64,000 nt of DNA from Lithodes maja (GCA_037953745.1 JBAKBP010003198.1:62001-126000), one strand, 5' to 3'; shown: positions 10,746-22,495, numbered from the stretch's first letter. Numbers and translations: made by a program. Notes: a model not told the origin generated them from the letters alone.

Positions 10746-10786
<41 letters not shown>

Positions 10787-11069
10787 ACATTTGTTTTTAA
10801 CGTTTTTATACATTAGTCACTTACAATTAATTACATTAGTTATCAATTATATATTTTGTTTTACAAGAGATTTATATATTTGCATTATAGTTTATTTAAC
10901 ATCTATTTTCATTGTATTGTTTTGCATATAGTATTTATAATTCTGTTTTTTATTTGAATTGGTAATTGATTTTGTTATGCCCAAATCTACTGTATATGGC
11001 TGGCATCTCTCACCATCGCGCTGAAGCGAAAGACGGAAGTATTATTGTCATACTATTGTTATTCCATTG
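10205..11069. other. Intergenic DNA with P1 MITE relic and poly(T)
   Basis: No gene is seen. About 10389-10490 resembles the middle of the P1 MITE family (GGACGGTTTTATTCAGCCTA, CCTCTAGCAATTAA) without its ends. A 37-nt T tract runs from 10749 to 10785, which may be the tail of a minus-strand retroposed insertion that I cannot otherwise delimit. Confidence 0.5.
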
Positions 11070-11404
11070 TTAAGGGGAGGTATTTAGTTTGTTCCCTAGA
11101 CTTCCATCAAGGTTAAAATTACTCCCCCTAGACCCCCTTTTAAGATAAATTTGTACATTTTTCGGTAGAAAAATGTCCCGGCTGAAAGCCGGTTCCTCTT
11201 ATATTACAGGCTCGCTATCGCTCGCCAGGATAAAATCGACACCTACGTGGCACGAAAGGTCTTAAAATTGACAGAAATGGGTTGAAAGTTCTTAATATCT
11301 TCAAAATAATGGGGCAAACGTCTTAAAATTAGAAAAACAATGAGGCTAAACATGAAGGAGAAAGGAGTCAAGAAAATATCTCTCAAGTGGATATCTCCCC
11401 TTAA
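11070..11404 (+). mobile_element. TTAA-type MITE, family P2 copy c
   Basis: TTAA at 11070-11073 and 11401-11404. Inner ends are GGGGAGGT and ATATCTCCCC, and the interior is colinear with copy b. The next element (CR1-B1) begins about 20 bp after its right end. Confidence 0.83.
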
Positions 11405-11424
11405 CCTATGTTCAGTGTTCATTC

Positions 11425-14366
11425 TACTGATTGGTATAACAGAATCTTGGCTCAATACAGTAGATAGAGACTTTTTAGCAGAGTATTCACTTCCCGGTTA
11501 TGTAATGTTTGAGAAAAGCCGAATAAATAAAAATGGAGGTGGCGTTTTATTTTATATCAAAAAAAGTCTTAACCCGACCCTCTTGTCAAAACCTCAAATT
11601 GTGAACGTCGACACATCTTTTGTGCTAATAAAGAATAATAAAGGTACAAAACTAATACTTGCATTAATATACAGACCTCCAGCTCAATCAGTGCAAACTA
11701 ACCGAGAAATTTATGAACAAATTGCAGATGTAAGTAACTCACAAGATACCGTATTTTTTGGCGACTTTAATTTACCTGTGACCAAGTGGGGCGATACTCT
11801 TACTTCACACTCCGGACATGACTTGTATACGAACTTGCAAGAGAGTTCGCTTTATCAATTTGTTCGAACACCGACCCGTGGTAATAACGTTCTTGACATT
11901 GTACTTGCAACAAAAGAAGAATTAATAGAGAATTTGAATGTTGGTGATGAATTCAGTAACAGCGACCATCGTACGATAACTTTCACTTTAAACTTTACTA
12001 GTAACGAACCAAATAGTAGCATCGAAAAAGTCCCTAATTTCAAGAAAGCAAACTTTCATAAACTTAGAGCTATGTTTAAAGAAACTGACTGGAGCTTTTT
12101 AATTAACAATAACGACATAAATACATCTTGGAAGTTATTCGAAACCACTTACCTAAAAGCAGTGCAAGACTGCATGCCATCGAAAATACGGCGTCCAGGC
12201 CATAATAATAAGCCCAAATGGTGGAATAAAGATATTTCAGACTGTCTGCTTGCTAAAAAATTTGCTAATGATAGATTAAAATCCTCACAAAATGACGAAG
12301 AACGGGTGAAATTTGTAGAACTACGATGCAAAGCCAAAAAGTTAATTAAGCAAAGTAAACAGACCTTAGAATTACATATTGCGAATCAAAGTAAAACAAA
12401 CCCGAAAGAATTCTATAGTTATATCAGAAAGAAAAAAGTAGATACTTCAACTGTTGGACCGTTAGTCGATGAAAATGGAGAATACACCAAAGACGAAGTA
12501 CAAATGAGTAATGCCCTCAATACCTTCTTTGCATCAGTTTTTACAACAGAAGACCTCAGTGATATCCCTACACCATCGCCGATTCAGATTGATAATTCAG
12601 ATGTTCTAAGCAATATCACCGTTACAGAGAGAGAAGTATTGAATTGTTTAGATAAACTCAAGGTAAATAAAACGCCAGGACCTGATACAATCTCGCCTAG
12701 AGTTCTAAAGGAAGCTAAGGATGAGCTCTCCAAACCACTGACATTACTATTCAATAAATCCTTGCAGTCTGGAACTATGCCTGATCAGTGGAAGCTAGCC
12801 AACGTAACACCGATATTCAAAAAAGGCAGCAAATCCCTACCCAGTAACTATCGTCCAATTAGCTTAACCTCAGTTGTATGTAAAATGCTAGAAACGGTCA
12901 TAAGAGACAGACTCGTAAATCACTTAGAGGAAAATAACATACTTAAAGATACTCAACACGGCTTTCGTAAAAAACGTTCCTGTTTAACAAACCTCTTAGA
13001 CTTCTTCCACGATATCCTCAACCTCTACGATGAGAGTAAAGTTGTAGATATTATATACCTTGATTTTCAAAAGGCCTTTGACAAAGTTCCCCACAAACGT
13101 TTACTGCTAAAACTAAAAGCGCATGGAATACAAGACGGTGTGTTGAAATGGATAGAAAATTGGCTCAGCGACAGAAAGCAAAGAGTAGTCATAAACGGTA
13201 AGGCATCTAAATGGACCAATGTAAGTAGCGGGGTACCCCAGGGATCGGTACTAGGACCAATTCTCTTTCTAATTTACATCAACGACATAGATGAGGGTCT
13301 CACCTGTACAATCTCAAAATTTGCTGACGATACCAAAAATTGCAAATAGCGTACTCTCAAAAGATCAAGTTGACGATATGCAACACAATCTAGATAAATT
13401 GTCACATTGGGCCCAAATTTGGCAAATGAGTTTCAATGCGGATAAATGTAAAGTACTACATATCGGATACCTAAATGAGAAAGCAAACTATTCGATGAAT
13501 GGCACTCAGCTTAAGAATGTAAACAGAGAAACCGATCTGGGAGTAACAATATCGAGTAACCTAAAACCGAGTCAACAATGTTCAGAAGTTGTTAAGAAGG
13601 CAAACAAAATAATTGGCTTTATAGGCAGATCATTTGAGCATAAATCCAAAGACGTAATCCTAACCCTTTACAATTCCTTAGTCCGCCCTCTTCTGGAATA
13701 CTGCGTTCAATGCTGGTGCCCTTATTACCAAAAAGACATAAACAAGCTAGAACGAGTTCAACGTAGAGTTACCAAAATGATACCTAGCATAAAGAACAAA
13801 CCATACGAAGAGCGTCTTAGAGAATTAAATCTATTTCCTTTAACCCGGCGCAGATTAAGAGGTGACTTAATTCAAGTGTTCAAAATCATCAAAGGCATCG
13901 ACAATATGAACTGTAGTAAGTACTTCACTATCGACCAATCTAATTACACGCGGGGAAACGGTTGCAAAATTATTGGTAAATCTTTTAACTCACACGAATC
14001 TAAGAATTTCTTCTTCAATTGAGTTGTCAACTTGTGGAATGGGCTTCCCCGAGACGTTATAGACTGCAGCACCGTTGATTCATTTAAATTCCGCCTAGAC
14101 AAATATCTCGCATCAAACCCGCGACTGACTGCGTTTGTAAATGAATAACTTTATTTTATCCTCCCCTCAGTTACTAACCCATATGTCCCCTACTAACTTC
14201 CTAGTCCTGCCACGTTAGTGGCAGGGCAGTAGTTCCCTCTCCAATGTTCCCTTACCCACTCTAAACCACTGTTTGGACACTTGATCCTCAGTGTTTTGGA
14301 GGACAAGCAGCCTAGAAGGGTCACTAGATTTGTTGTTGCTTGATTTCCTTTGTACTCCTTTGTACT
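11425..14366 (+). mobile_element. CR1-type LINE, family B copy B1 (5'-truncated)
   Basis: A second CR1 family, clearly distinct from A in sequence. This copy starts inside the endonuclease domain (homology to the longer copy at 42565-47000 begins at about 11425) and continues through the RT and 3' UTR. The 3' end is a short tandem repeat of TCCTTTGTAC (about 14346-14366), a CR1-style tail. The 3' UTR block ACACTTGATCCTCAGTGTTT is shared with the copies ending at 23646, 38975 and 42565. Confidence 0.92.
11427..14148 (+). pseudogene. CR1-B ORF2 (endonuclease C-terminal part plus RT), two lesions
   Basis: The frame shows endonuclease blocks GITESWLN, ALIYRPPAQS, FFGDFNLPVTKWGD and a FSNSDHRTIT (SDH) block. 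RT blocks follow: PIFKKGSKSLPSNYRPIS, QHGFRKKRSC, IIYLDFQKAFDKVPHKRL, SGVPQGSVLGPILFLIYIND and SKFADDTK. A one-base insertion at the ACC of GATACCAAAAATTG (about 13331) shifts the frame just after FADD. The shifted frame then runs to 14022, where CGA has become TGA (FFFN-stop against FFFNRVVNLW in other copies). The ancestral end is the TAA at 14146-14148. Confidence 0.9.
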
Positions 14367-14565
14367 TATTACGTAAATAAACTTATACGACCTGTATTCG
14401 TGTATCTGTGCTATGTATAAATCCCTCCAGTGGAAGATCCTACGTCATAGCTGAACAATTAATAATTATATATTTCGAGCATTATCGATTTATTTACAAG
14501 TTATTGGTTTACACTTACTTGTATTTTGTATTGTGATTCTGCCTTCATTTATTGTTAGATCTTGT
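14367..14565. other. AT-rich spacer
   Basis: Nothing recognisable lies between the CR1-B1 tail and the next MITE. Confidence 0.5.
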
Positions 14566-14933
14566 TTAAGGGGAGATGAGCTGTTTTTTGGGTCTATCAA
14601 TTACTTTATTCCTGTATTTCTTAGTTTCTTCGCTAGACCTCCATCAAGCTTATAAAAACACCCCTTAGACCCCCCATCAAGATAAATGTGTACATTTTTC
14701 GATAGAAAAGTCCCGGCCGAAGGCCGGTTCCTCTTAAATTGTCAGGCTCGCTATTGCTCGCCAGGAAAATTTGACACTCAAATGGCACGAAAGGTCTTAA
14801 AATTGACAACGAGATGGGGTGAAAGGTGAAAAACATCGTCAAGCTAATAGGCCGAACGTCTTACAATCTCAAAACAAATGGGGCTTAACAGGAAGGAGAA
14901 AGGGGACCAGAAAAACAACCCATCTCCCCTTAA
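14566..14933 (+). mobile_element. TTAA-type MITE, family P2 copy d
   Basis: TTAA at 14566-14569 and 14930-14933, with inner ends GGGGAGATGAG and CATCTCCCC. It contains the self-complementary CCGGCCGAAGGCCGG block and is the least decayed P2 copy seen here. Confidence 0.86.
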
Positions 14934-15000
14934 CAATGTATATGTTATGTTTGTTTACTGTTGCTTGCTTTAGCCATTGTTCATTCGATAATTACATGTA

Positions 15001-15214
15001 TTAACCCCTTCTGTACCGGCGACGTCTTTTTAATCCTATTCTAGCTACATGTAGACAATTGTGTGCACTTAAGAAGGATATGTGGTAGTAAACACTGTTA
15101 CGCAAGATAGTTCGAAGCTTGTTAATTGCTGGAAGCCTTTTTAAAACTGAATAAAGTCGTCTACTAGTTACCAGAATAAAATGAAAAGGACATTACCGGT
15201 ACAGAAGGGGTTAC
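15001..15214. mobile_element. TTAA-type MITE, family P1 copy a
   Basis: Begins TTAACCCCTTCTGTACCGGC and ends ACCGGTACAGAAGGGGTTAC. The inverted ends are about 20 bp and the right TTAA has decayed to TTAC. Inner blocks GGAAGCCTTTTTAAAACTGA and TCGTCTACTAGTTACCAGAA recur in the other P1 copies. It is piggyBac-like by target site and non-coding. Confidence 0.85.
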
Positions 15215-17744
15215 ACCGTATGCTTACATTTAGCGATCAGCATGAATGTGTTGATTACAAATATTATGCTTGTTATTAACCATGTCCTTAATTAGACCAG
15301 GTAACATACTGGAAAAATTAATTGGAATAGTGATTTGATTGGGAATATATATCACCTGGGGTAATTACTTAGGGTTATAATTAATCGTGTGTATCAACTA
15401 GTTCTTAATTGGCTTCGTATGTGATCTTTAGTTTATCACGGATAGTATATGAGCTTGTTAGAGTTTGTTTGATAACTTTGGTCATCCTCACTGTCATCAA
15501 AGACATCATTAATATAGATGATATATAATTATAATATGTTCATTTCAGTATGCCTTCAATTCATCATCATTATCATCATTCAATATTTGTTGTTGTTGTT
15601 GTTGCTGTTGTTTTTGTTGTTGTGGTTGCTATTATAAGCTGTCGAGAAATTGACCTATCCCCATCATAATTACACAGTTAATACTACTGTTATATTGAAA
15701 AATGTGGTGTTAATTGTGAAAAATTTACATTTATATGATACAGACGCATGCTAGGCATCTCCCTCCCCTTTACCTCCCTTGACATTATTTTCGTATATTC
15801 TCTACAATAATGTTCCTTTATACCTACGTTCAGGCTGCCCATTGTTCACATGTGCCTTGTACTGCATACCTATAGACATGTGACATAACAATATTGCTTT
15901 ATATGGGAGATATATGGTATATTATCTAACACCCTCCTCTGTCCTCCCTTTACTCCGCCACTGTTTCGTTCCCTACGCTCGGCCACAACCATGTATTTCA
16001 TCAGTTGACTGCTAATACTTATGTTACATTTAGGTTTGTGTTTAGAAATAAAGGTAAATACAATTTATTTTACTTTTTTACACTGAAGTCTGTTGTTTTT
16101 AGCATCATTGTATATCATTTAGCTATTCACTACAATAATGCACTAACTCGAACAGGTTGGAAGACAGTTGCCAAACAGGAATTTCCCTTCTCCTGTTATT
16201 CGGGTATAGTTGACCACTCACGGCTCGAAGAAGCCCCATCTCTGAAGCTGCCTCGCTCCAGTGCTTCACTGTCTCATACCCTAGACTCGGACCCTCACTC
16301 TCAGAACGCCACCTATTGAGCAATGAACTCACTAGGCATTGTCCCCCTGTACCATATTTTGAATATGGGAATATTCATACAATGCTATTTAATCAGTATA
16401 CTTGTAAATTATGTCATCGTTATCATTATCATCATTGACATACCATCATTATTATCATAGAAACATGTTGATATATTTACTAAGTCATCATTATTATCTT
16501 ATCGTAATCCTATCAGTTATTATTCCCCCCAATTAGTAACTGTCACGATCATACTACCACTTGTTATGCCCAAATCTATCAGGTTGGCATCCCTCATCGT
16601 CACTAAAGAAAAGACTAGAGGAGTCCACCAGCAAAGACAAGTTTTTTTCCCCAAGAGGAAAGAAGACAGAAACCTGACACCTGACTGCAAGACCCACCTT
16701 GTCCCCCCTTCCCAGCTGGCAAGACCTCACCTACCTGAACCCTCTCCAGCCCCCCCCCCCCCCCCCCCAGTCATAATGGTCACAATAACTTCATTACCAT
16801 ACCAGGTAAAGGGGATCTTCTTACCCTCACCCCCAAGACCAGCAGCAGGAGCAAGAAATCCAAGGTAGATCAAAGGAAGGAAATGTTTGGCAGCTCTCCC
16901 AGCAGGAACAAGGGAAAGGGATCTGAAAACCAATACACTCGGCCTATGATACCAGATGAGTTGGTCTGTAATACCAGCCATATGGCCTGCAATACCAGCC
17001 AAAGTGGTCTGTGATAACAACCACACCTCACGAGCACAGCAACCTGTGATACCAGTCGCGTCAGCCTGTGGTACCAGCTGAGTGGTCTGTGATATCTGTA
17101 ATACCAGCCGAAGTAGCCTGAGATATCAGTCACACCTCACCCTCGGCCGTGACAAGAAGAAGAATGTAGAAGAAGACGGACCATGACCAACCCGGGACCC
17201 TCCTCTATCCTCCCCTGTAAAAGTAGAGAGACACCCTTGTAACTTGTCTGCCAACCTTGGGAAATTATAAATGTTTCAATGATCGAGCTACCATAGTATT
17301 TAAGTTCCTTTTGCGGGATCCCTAATTAACGTAAATAGCTAAACAATTCCACACTATCCTTGTCTCTTGTCTAATATACTTATATCTTGAATCACACTTG
17401 ACGAATCCGCCAGTGCTGAAAAGATATGTTTAGTTACTATAAATGCCTCCACATTTTATGGTGTTAGAATGTGTTATGAATTGAATGACGGTACTGAAAG
17501 ATTAACATGATTTGTTTTATTTGGCTACGAAATATTTCCTGATCACAAAATCAGTTAAATGTTTGCAATATTGCCAAAACTAATAAGTATGATTACCTCC
17601 TAGGATTTACTCAAATAATGTAATCATATAATTTGTGTTCATCTAACAGTTCTAACTGATCCAATTAATTTACCTACAGTATATTATTTACCCTAATCAA
17701 TGCAAACTCTCCAAACCAAGAGTGAAACGATATTCCCAATCATT
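15215..17744. other. AT-rich intergenic DNA with simple repeats
   Basis: I see no gene. The stretch holds a (TTG)n-rich tract at about 15589-15636, scattered (ATC)n near 15570 and 16425, and a C-rich tract at 16750-16769. From about 16925 to 17140 there is a degenerate repeat built on 'GTCTGTGATACCAGCC'-like words. Short open frames near 16566-17133 arise from these low-complexity stretches. Confidence 0.55.
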
Positions 17745-17950
17745 CTTCTACTCAACAGTTAAGCTATGGAACTCTCTCTCTGAATCCATCATCCCATCAT
17801 CATATGACTTTAATTGCTTCAAACTCCGTGTGTCCAGGCATTTTGGCTCGAACATTCCTTGATGTTGGCCCTGTCACTCTTTCAACTCTGGGGGAGACAC
17901 TCGTCACAGATAGTTCTTCGTTTTGTCTCCCTCATCCACATAGAAAAAAA
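17745..17950 (+). mobile_element. LINE 'D' 3' end (copy D3)
   Basis: The C-terminal tail of a LINE ORF is readable: LWNSLSESIIPSS, then FNCFKLRVSRHFGSN, a pattern (WNSLP..., FK) seen at the C-terminus of many non-LTR RTs. The D-family 3' UTR (GGCCCTGTCACTCTTTCAAC, GGGGGAGACACTCGT) and an A-rich end near 17945 follow. It is 5'-truncated and non-functional. Confidence 0.75.
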
Positions 17951-18388
17951 TATATGATATACTCATATAATTTATAAAAATAATGTACCCATATAATTCG
18001 CTTATGTAGCTTACCAAATATTTTATTATAACTGTTTTCGTGGTGCAATGCATAAGTGTGTTGATTTTCGGTGTGAGCATCCTAGGTTCGAATCCCCGGA
18101 CTGCCACATGTGTTTGTTAATTTCATTAATCGAGTTTAGGAGTAAAGTTGGTTGGTGGAGAGAACATAATAATCCATAGAATTTACTCATAGAATTTGTT
18201 CACACAGTTTACCAATATAATTTACTCATATTATTTGCTAATATAATGTACTTATATAATGTGCTTATATACTTTACCCATATAATATAAAGCTTTCCAT
18301 ATATCTACCCCTATAATTTCATCATATAACGTACCTATATAATTCACCCATATATGATTTACTCATATAATTTTATCAGATAATTAGA
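17946..18388. repeat. Degenerate AT-rich tandem repeat, broken by a SINE
   Basis: Words such as TATAATTTACTCAT, CATATAATTTA and TATATAATGTAC recur at roughly 16-bp spacing from 17950 to 18030 and again from 18176 to 18385. A SINE sits between the two stretches and a CR1 begins at the right edge. The unit is too diverged for a precise consensus. Confidence 0.55.
18036..18175 (+). mobile_element. tRNA-derived SINE (copy S1)
   Basis: A tRNA-like head carries a pol III A-box-like TGGTGCAATGCATAAG and a perfect B-box GGTTCGAATCC at about 18083-18093. A non-tRNA body (TTAATTTCATTAATCGAG, AGAGAACATAATAAT) follows. The copy at 35556 is colinear with few differences. Related B-box elements are at 39650, 47490 and 59260. 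Confidence 0.8.
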
Positions 18389-21005
18389 ACATAACATAAG
18401 AACATAAGAAAATGGGAGTCTGCAGAAGGCCGATTGGCCTAAGCAAGGCAGATCCCTGTCCCACACAACCCCAATTACAAAGCCCAATTATAGGCTCAAC
18501 ACTCTAATACCCTGAGGATCATCTTACCAAAACGGTTAGAGATTAACGCAGGATTACGGGGGTCTGCAGAGCGCTGATTGGCCCAACCCTGCTGATCCCC
18601 CTTCACACCCAACCCTTCTCGTCCATATGCTTATCCAATTTTATCTTAAAGCTCCCTATCGTTTTTAATCCCACTATAGCACCTGGTAGTCCATTCCACC
18701 CATCTACAACTCTGTTACCAAACCAATATTTGCCTATATCTTTTCTGAAACGAAATTTATCTAATTTGAAACCATTGGTACGAGTTCTTTCGCTATCACT
18801 TAGCTTTAGTACATTTGTCATGTCCCCTTTGTTAATCCCACTAACCCACTTGAACACCTCTATCATATCCCCTCTAACTCTGCGTCTCTCTAACGAATGT
18901 AAGCCTAATTTCTTCAACCTTTCTTTATACGGAAGATTTCTAATATTATGGATCATTTTTGTCATTCTACGTTGTACTCTCTCCAATGAATCTATGTCCA
19001 TTCTGTAATAAGGACACCAAAATTGAACAGCATAATCCATATGGGGTCTCACTAATGACAAGTAAAGTTTTAAGATAACATCAGCAGTTCTGTTACTCAC
19101 ACTCCTAGAGATGAACCCGAGAATCCTGTTTGCCTTGTTTCGAACGTTTATACACTGTTGTCTAGGCTTCAAATCATTGCTAACAAACACACCTAGATCT
19201 TTCTCACAATTCGAGTTTTCTAATTCCACATTAGCTAGTTTATATTTAACATTTGTATGCATCTTCCCTATCTTTAATACCTTGCATTTGTCAATGTTAA
19301 ACTTCATCTGCCAATTTACTGACCATTCGTGTAAGGTATCTAGATCCCTTTGGAGGCACTCTATATCTCTATCTGAATCAATTGTTCTCCCAATTTTGGT
19401 ATCGTCTGCAAATTTACTTATCCTACTAGTTATACCTAAATCAAGGTCATTTATGTATATAACAAACAACAGAGGACCTAATACAGATCCCTGGGGGACA
19501 CCACTTTTGACTGCTCCCCATTCTGACTTCGTACCATTTATGCTGACTCTCTGCTTCCTACCAATTAGCCATGACCTAATCCATCCCAACAACGCCCCAC
19601 CTATTCCATGCGCCTCAACCTTTCTCATCAATCTCTCATGGGGGACTCTGTCGAAAGCTTTACTGAAATCTAAATATATTATATCATATGACTTGTCATT
19701 ATCTACTGCTTCATATACCTCTGAGAAAAAACTAAGCAAATTAGTAAGGCAAGAACGTCCCTGAGTGAATCCATGCTGAGAAGAATTTATTAAATTAAAT
19801 GTATCTAAGTGGTTTCTAATTTTACTAGCAATAATTGACTCTAGTAGCTTTCCTATGATTGATGTAAGACTAATGGGACGGTAATTGGATGCTATTGATT
19901 TGTCACCTTTTTTGAAGATCGGAACTACGTTTGCAAGCTTCCAAGCTTCTGGAACTATACCTGTCTCCAATGACTTGTTAAATAAAAATGTTAATGGGTA
20001 ACTTAACTCATCCCTACATTCTTTTAATACTCTAGCATATACCTCATCAGGACCAGGCGATTTATGAGGTTTCAGTCTATCAATTTCCTTAAGCACATCA
20101 TTTCTACTTATAGTAACAGTACTTAACCTATTTTCTATACTATCGCTATATACCTTACGGACTTCTGGAAACTGTGCCAAATTTTCATCAGTGAAAACGG
20201 AAAGAAATTGACTATTTAATGTACTGCACATTTCTAAATCATTTTCTGTCATTTCTCCTATCGAAGTTTTAAGGGGACCAATTACATCTCTAACCTTGGA
20301 TTTATATAGTTGGTAAAAAGATTTAGGATTATTTTTTGAGTCATTGGCAACCTTAATTTCATAATTTCTTTTTTCTTTCCTAATATCCTTTTTTACCTGT
20401 CTTGATAGATTCTGATAGTAAGCAAGTAGGTGAATTTCGCCTTTTCTAATTTTTCTATATATTCCTCTCTTTTGTCCTAGAAGATCTAATAGTCTATTAT
20501 TCATCCATTTGGGTTAGTTCTGTGTTGATCTAAATTTTCTTTTGGGGATGTATTTATTTTGTGCATTGAATACTGACTTGATAAAATTATCGTATGAATC
20601 TACCAAGGTTGACGTCTCTTCCTGACTTAAGATGACAGGTGCCTGAGAAGGGGTACACTCATTTGGACACCTGGACCGACTTAATTTTTTGACCATAGGG
20701 TCCGCTAATAGGGCTCTTCTTAACCCACCATAATTGGCTTTTCTAAAGTCAGGTATTAATGTTGTATTCTCTCTGGTATTACCTTTCCATTGTATATTAA
20801 AATACACAGAATTGTGGTCACTATTTCCTAGGTGGTCCCCTATCTCTACATTATTTACCATATGTTCATTGTTACTGAAAACTAAATCGAGAATATTATT
20901 ACCTCTAGTCGGCGTATCTATGAATTGAAATAAAAAACTATCTTGTACTACCTCTATAAACTCCTCAGAATCAGAGTCTCCTATTTGATGCTGCCAATCT
21001 ATATT
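18389..21005 (-). mobile_element. CR1-type LINE, family A copy A2 (5'-truncated)
   Basis: A minus-strand family-A copy. Its 3' tail is the TTATGTTC repeat, read as AACATAAGAACATAAG at 18389-18410. The 3' UTR follows to 18602, then ORF2 to about 21000. Homology to A1 stops near 21005, just after the endonuclease block IDWQHQIGD, so the N-terminal endonuclease and ORF1 are absent. It lies next to a degenerate AT-rich repeat. Confidence 0.93.
18603..21000 (-). pseudogene. CR1-A ORF2 (partial endonuclease plus complete RT), one nonsense
   Basis: This is the least damaged family-A RT in the window. From 20504 down to 18603 the frame is continuous, with LKPHKSPGPDEV, PIFKKGDKSI, IIYLDFSKAFDRVPHERL, SGVPQGSVLG and FADDTK. 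The upstream part (20514-21000) is in the same frame and is separated only by a CAA-to-TAA change in NQPKWMNNR (at 20514-20516). It retains the endonuclease block GDHLGNSDHNSV (SDH). No internal RT duplication is present, so this copy shows the ancestral arrangement against which A1 is judged. Confidence 0.93.
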
Positions 21006-21440
21006 TTTGATCATATTTACTGATTATTCTATTGCCCATGATGCAAACACGACGAGTTGCTGAATATGAAAAACATTATATTGTAGATGCATATATTATT
21101 ATTATTGTTTTCAACCCACTATTATATCAGTATGTGTGCATGCTGCTAATAAGAAATGGGTTAGTCAATATCTCCAGTTATAGATCGACCAGTTCGTCCG
21201 TCAATATATTATGTTATGGTCATATAGGTGTGAGCTTATAATAATAATTTAATAATAATAACTTTATGTAGACTAAAAACATATACAATATATTACAATA
21301 TCTTCATAATTCATTATCAAGGCTGAGGCCATGAAATGTGAACATTTTGTATGGGCTCCTTCAAAATACGTTTAGGAAATTACCAGCAGTGTTCTGTATA
21401 TTATGTAGTGTGCTTACAATTTAGATACTCAGTTGGCGTT
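21006..21440. other. AT-rich intergenic DNA
   Basis: No gene is seen. A short TAATAAT tract lies near 21239-21262. The right part is probably the 3' UTR of the LINE relic that ends at 21441. Confidence 0.5.
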
Positions 21441-21695
21441 TTAAAACTTAATAGTTGCTTGGTAGCCTAAGTGATTTTTACAATTTCGCTTAAATTCTAA
21501 AAGATTGTTAGCTACTTTTATTTCTTCTGGTTGTCTATTCCAGAAGATACTTCCCAAGTAAGTAACAAATCTTTTACCAAGGTTAGTATTTGGCTTGGGT
21601 GGTCTGAGAAGGTTTTTGTTTCTAGTGTTGTGAGTATGTATACTGTCTACGTGATGGAAATGATCATTCTGAACACAACCAAACTGTTATACAAA
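21441..21695 (-). pseudogene. LINE ORF C-terminal relic, unassigned family
   Basis: Read on the minus strand, an open frame of about 80 codons ends at the TAA at 21441-21443. It contains DSIHTHNTRNKNLLRPP, NTNLGKRFVTYLGSIFWNRQ and NNLLEFKRNCKNHL. The 'HNTR', 'G.R...Y.G...WN' and 'EFKR.L..HL' pattern is the usual C-terminus of non-LTR retrotransposon ORF2 proteins. An upstream in-frame TAA near 21692 breaks the frame. It is neither family A, B nor D. Confidence 0.6.
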
Positions 21696-21893
21696 CACAG
21701 CTTGGAATTGATATGATCAGACGGTGTTGAAACTGCAGGGTCTGTGGTAAGAGATTGTTGTCAGGTGAACGAGGTTCAATAGCCAGAAAAGAATACTGAT
21801 TGTATGCTTGGTTTGAATACTGGCCTGAAGGAGCTATCTGCGAAACTTTGGCAATAAAGTGTTCCTCCTCAAATGGTGTATCTTTTCATTGAA

Positions 21894-21896
<3 letters not shown>

Positions 21897-21946
<50 letters not shown>
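21897..21946. repeat. (TA)n microsatellite, left of a MITE
   Basis: A run of TA dinucleotides directly abuts the MITE starting at 21947. A matching TA-rich tract lies on the other side at about 22285-22346, interrupted by ACCGGTATATA and similar. The MITE therefore sits within the tract. Confidence 0.85.
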
Positions 21947-21949
<3 letters not shown>

Positions 21950-22284
21950 GGTGTCCCAGGAGGAAAGGGCATAACTTTGGGAAATGATAAAACGAGGTAT
22001 TCTAAGCATAACATGTTCTATAACAAAAAGTTAAAATCTCAACCATTAAAAGAGATATATCTATATAATAACATGGTAAAATAATTGCAGTTAGATGGAG
22101 ATGTGGTAGGCCCTAGAACAGCTAGGCCAGCCTTATGGGGAATTACTGAAGAAAATACAATTTTCAACATGCCATAACTCTATACCGGCCGAGATTTGGA
22201 ATATTTCTTATAGAACATTATAGGCTTAGAATACCTTGTTCTATCATCTCCCAAAGTTATGCCCTTTCCTCCTGGGACACCCTG
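21947..22284. mobile_element. MITE with long terminal inverted repeats, TA target, 338 bp
   Basis: The left end CAGGGTGTCCCAGGAGGAAA and the right end TTTCCTCCTGGGACACCCTG are exact inverted copies. Inverted similarity continues with a few mismatches for about 75-95 bp (GGCATAACTTTGGGA, GGTATTCTAAGC, ATGTTCTATAA). TA lies on both sides within (TA)n. No transposase is encoded. TA targets suggest a Tc1/mariner-type enzyme, but the surrounding TA tract hides the true duplication length. Confidence 0.85.
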
Positions 22285-22309
22285 TATATACAGTATATAT
22301 ATATATACC

Positions 22310-22347
<38 letters not shown>

Positions 22348-22350
<3 letters not shown>

Positions 22351-22459
22351 TTCTAGTCTCTCAGTGGGGATCGAACCATCTGCCGTGGTGTAATTGATTA
22401 AAGCGTCGGCTATCGTTCTGATGGTCGATGGTTCGATCCCCACTGAGAGACTAGAAACA
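22348..22459. repeat. 33-bp perfect inverted repeat built from a tRNA-like sequence
   Basis: Left arm 22348-22380 (TGTTTCTAGTCTCTCAGTGG followed by the rest) and right arm 22427-22459 are perfect reverse complements, with a 46-nt loop. The right arm holds the B-box-like GGTTCGATCCC. The loop holds an A-box-like GTGGTGTAATTGATTAAAGC. The central part therefore reads as a tRNA-like unit whose 3' half is duplicated in inverse orientation at its 5' side. It lies between two (TA)n tracts. Confidence 0.82.
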
Positions 22460-22492
22460 TTTAGTGGCTCACGTGTATTTGTGATATATTCT

Positions 22493-22495
<3 letters not shown>

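Noticed and set aside
10749..10785. Poly(A) tail of a processed pseudogene
   Set aside because: I could not find coding-like sequence or a target duplication beside the T tract.
18036..18110. Functional tRNA genes at the B-box-bearing sites (18036, 35556, 39730, 47590, 59260, 22386)
   Set aside because: Acceptor and anticodon stems do not pair convincingly, and shared non-tRNA bodies and tails mark most of them as SINEs. The 22386 unit is part of an inverted repeat.
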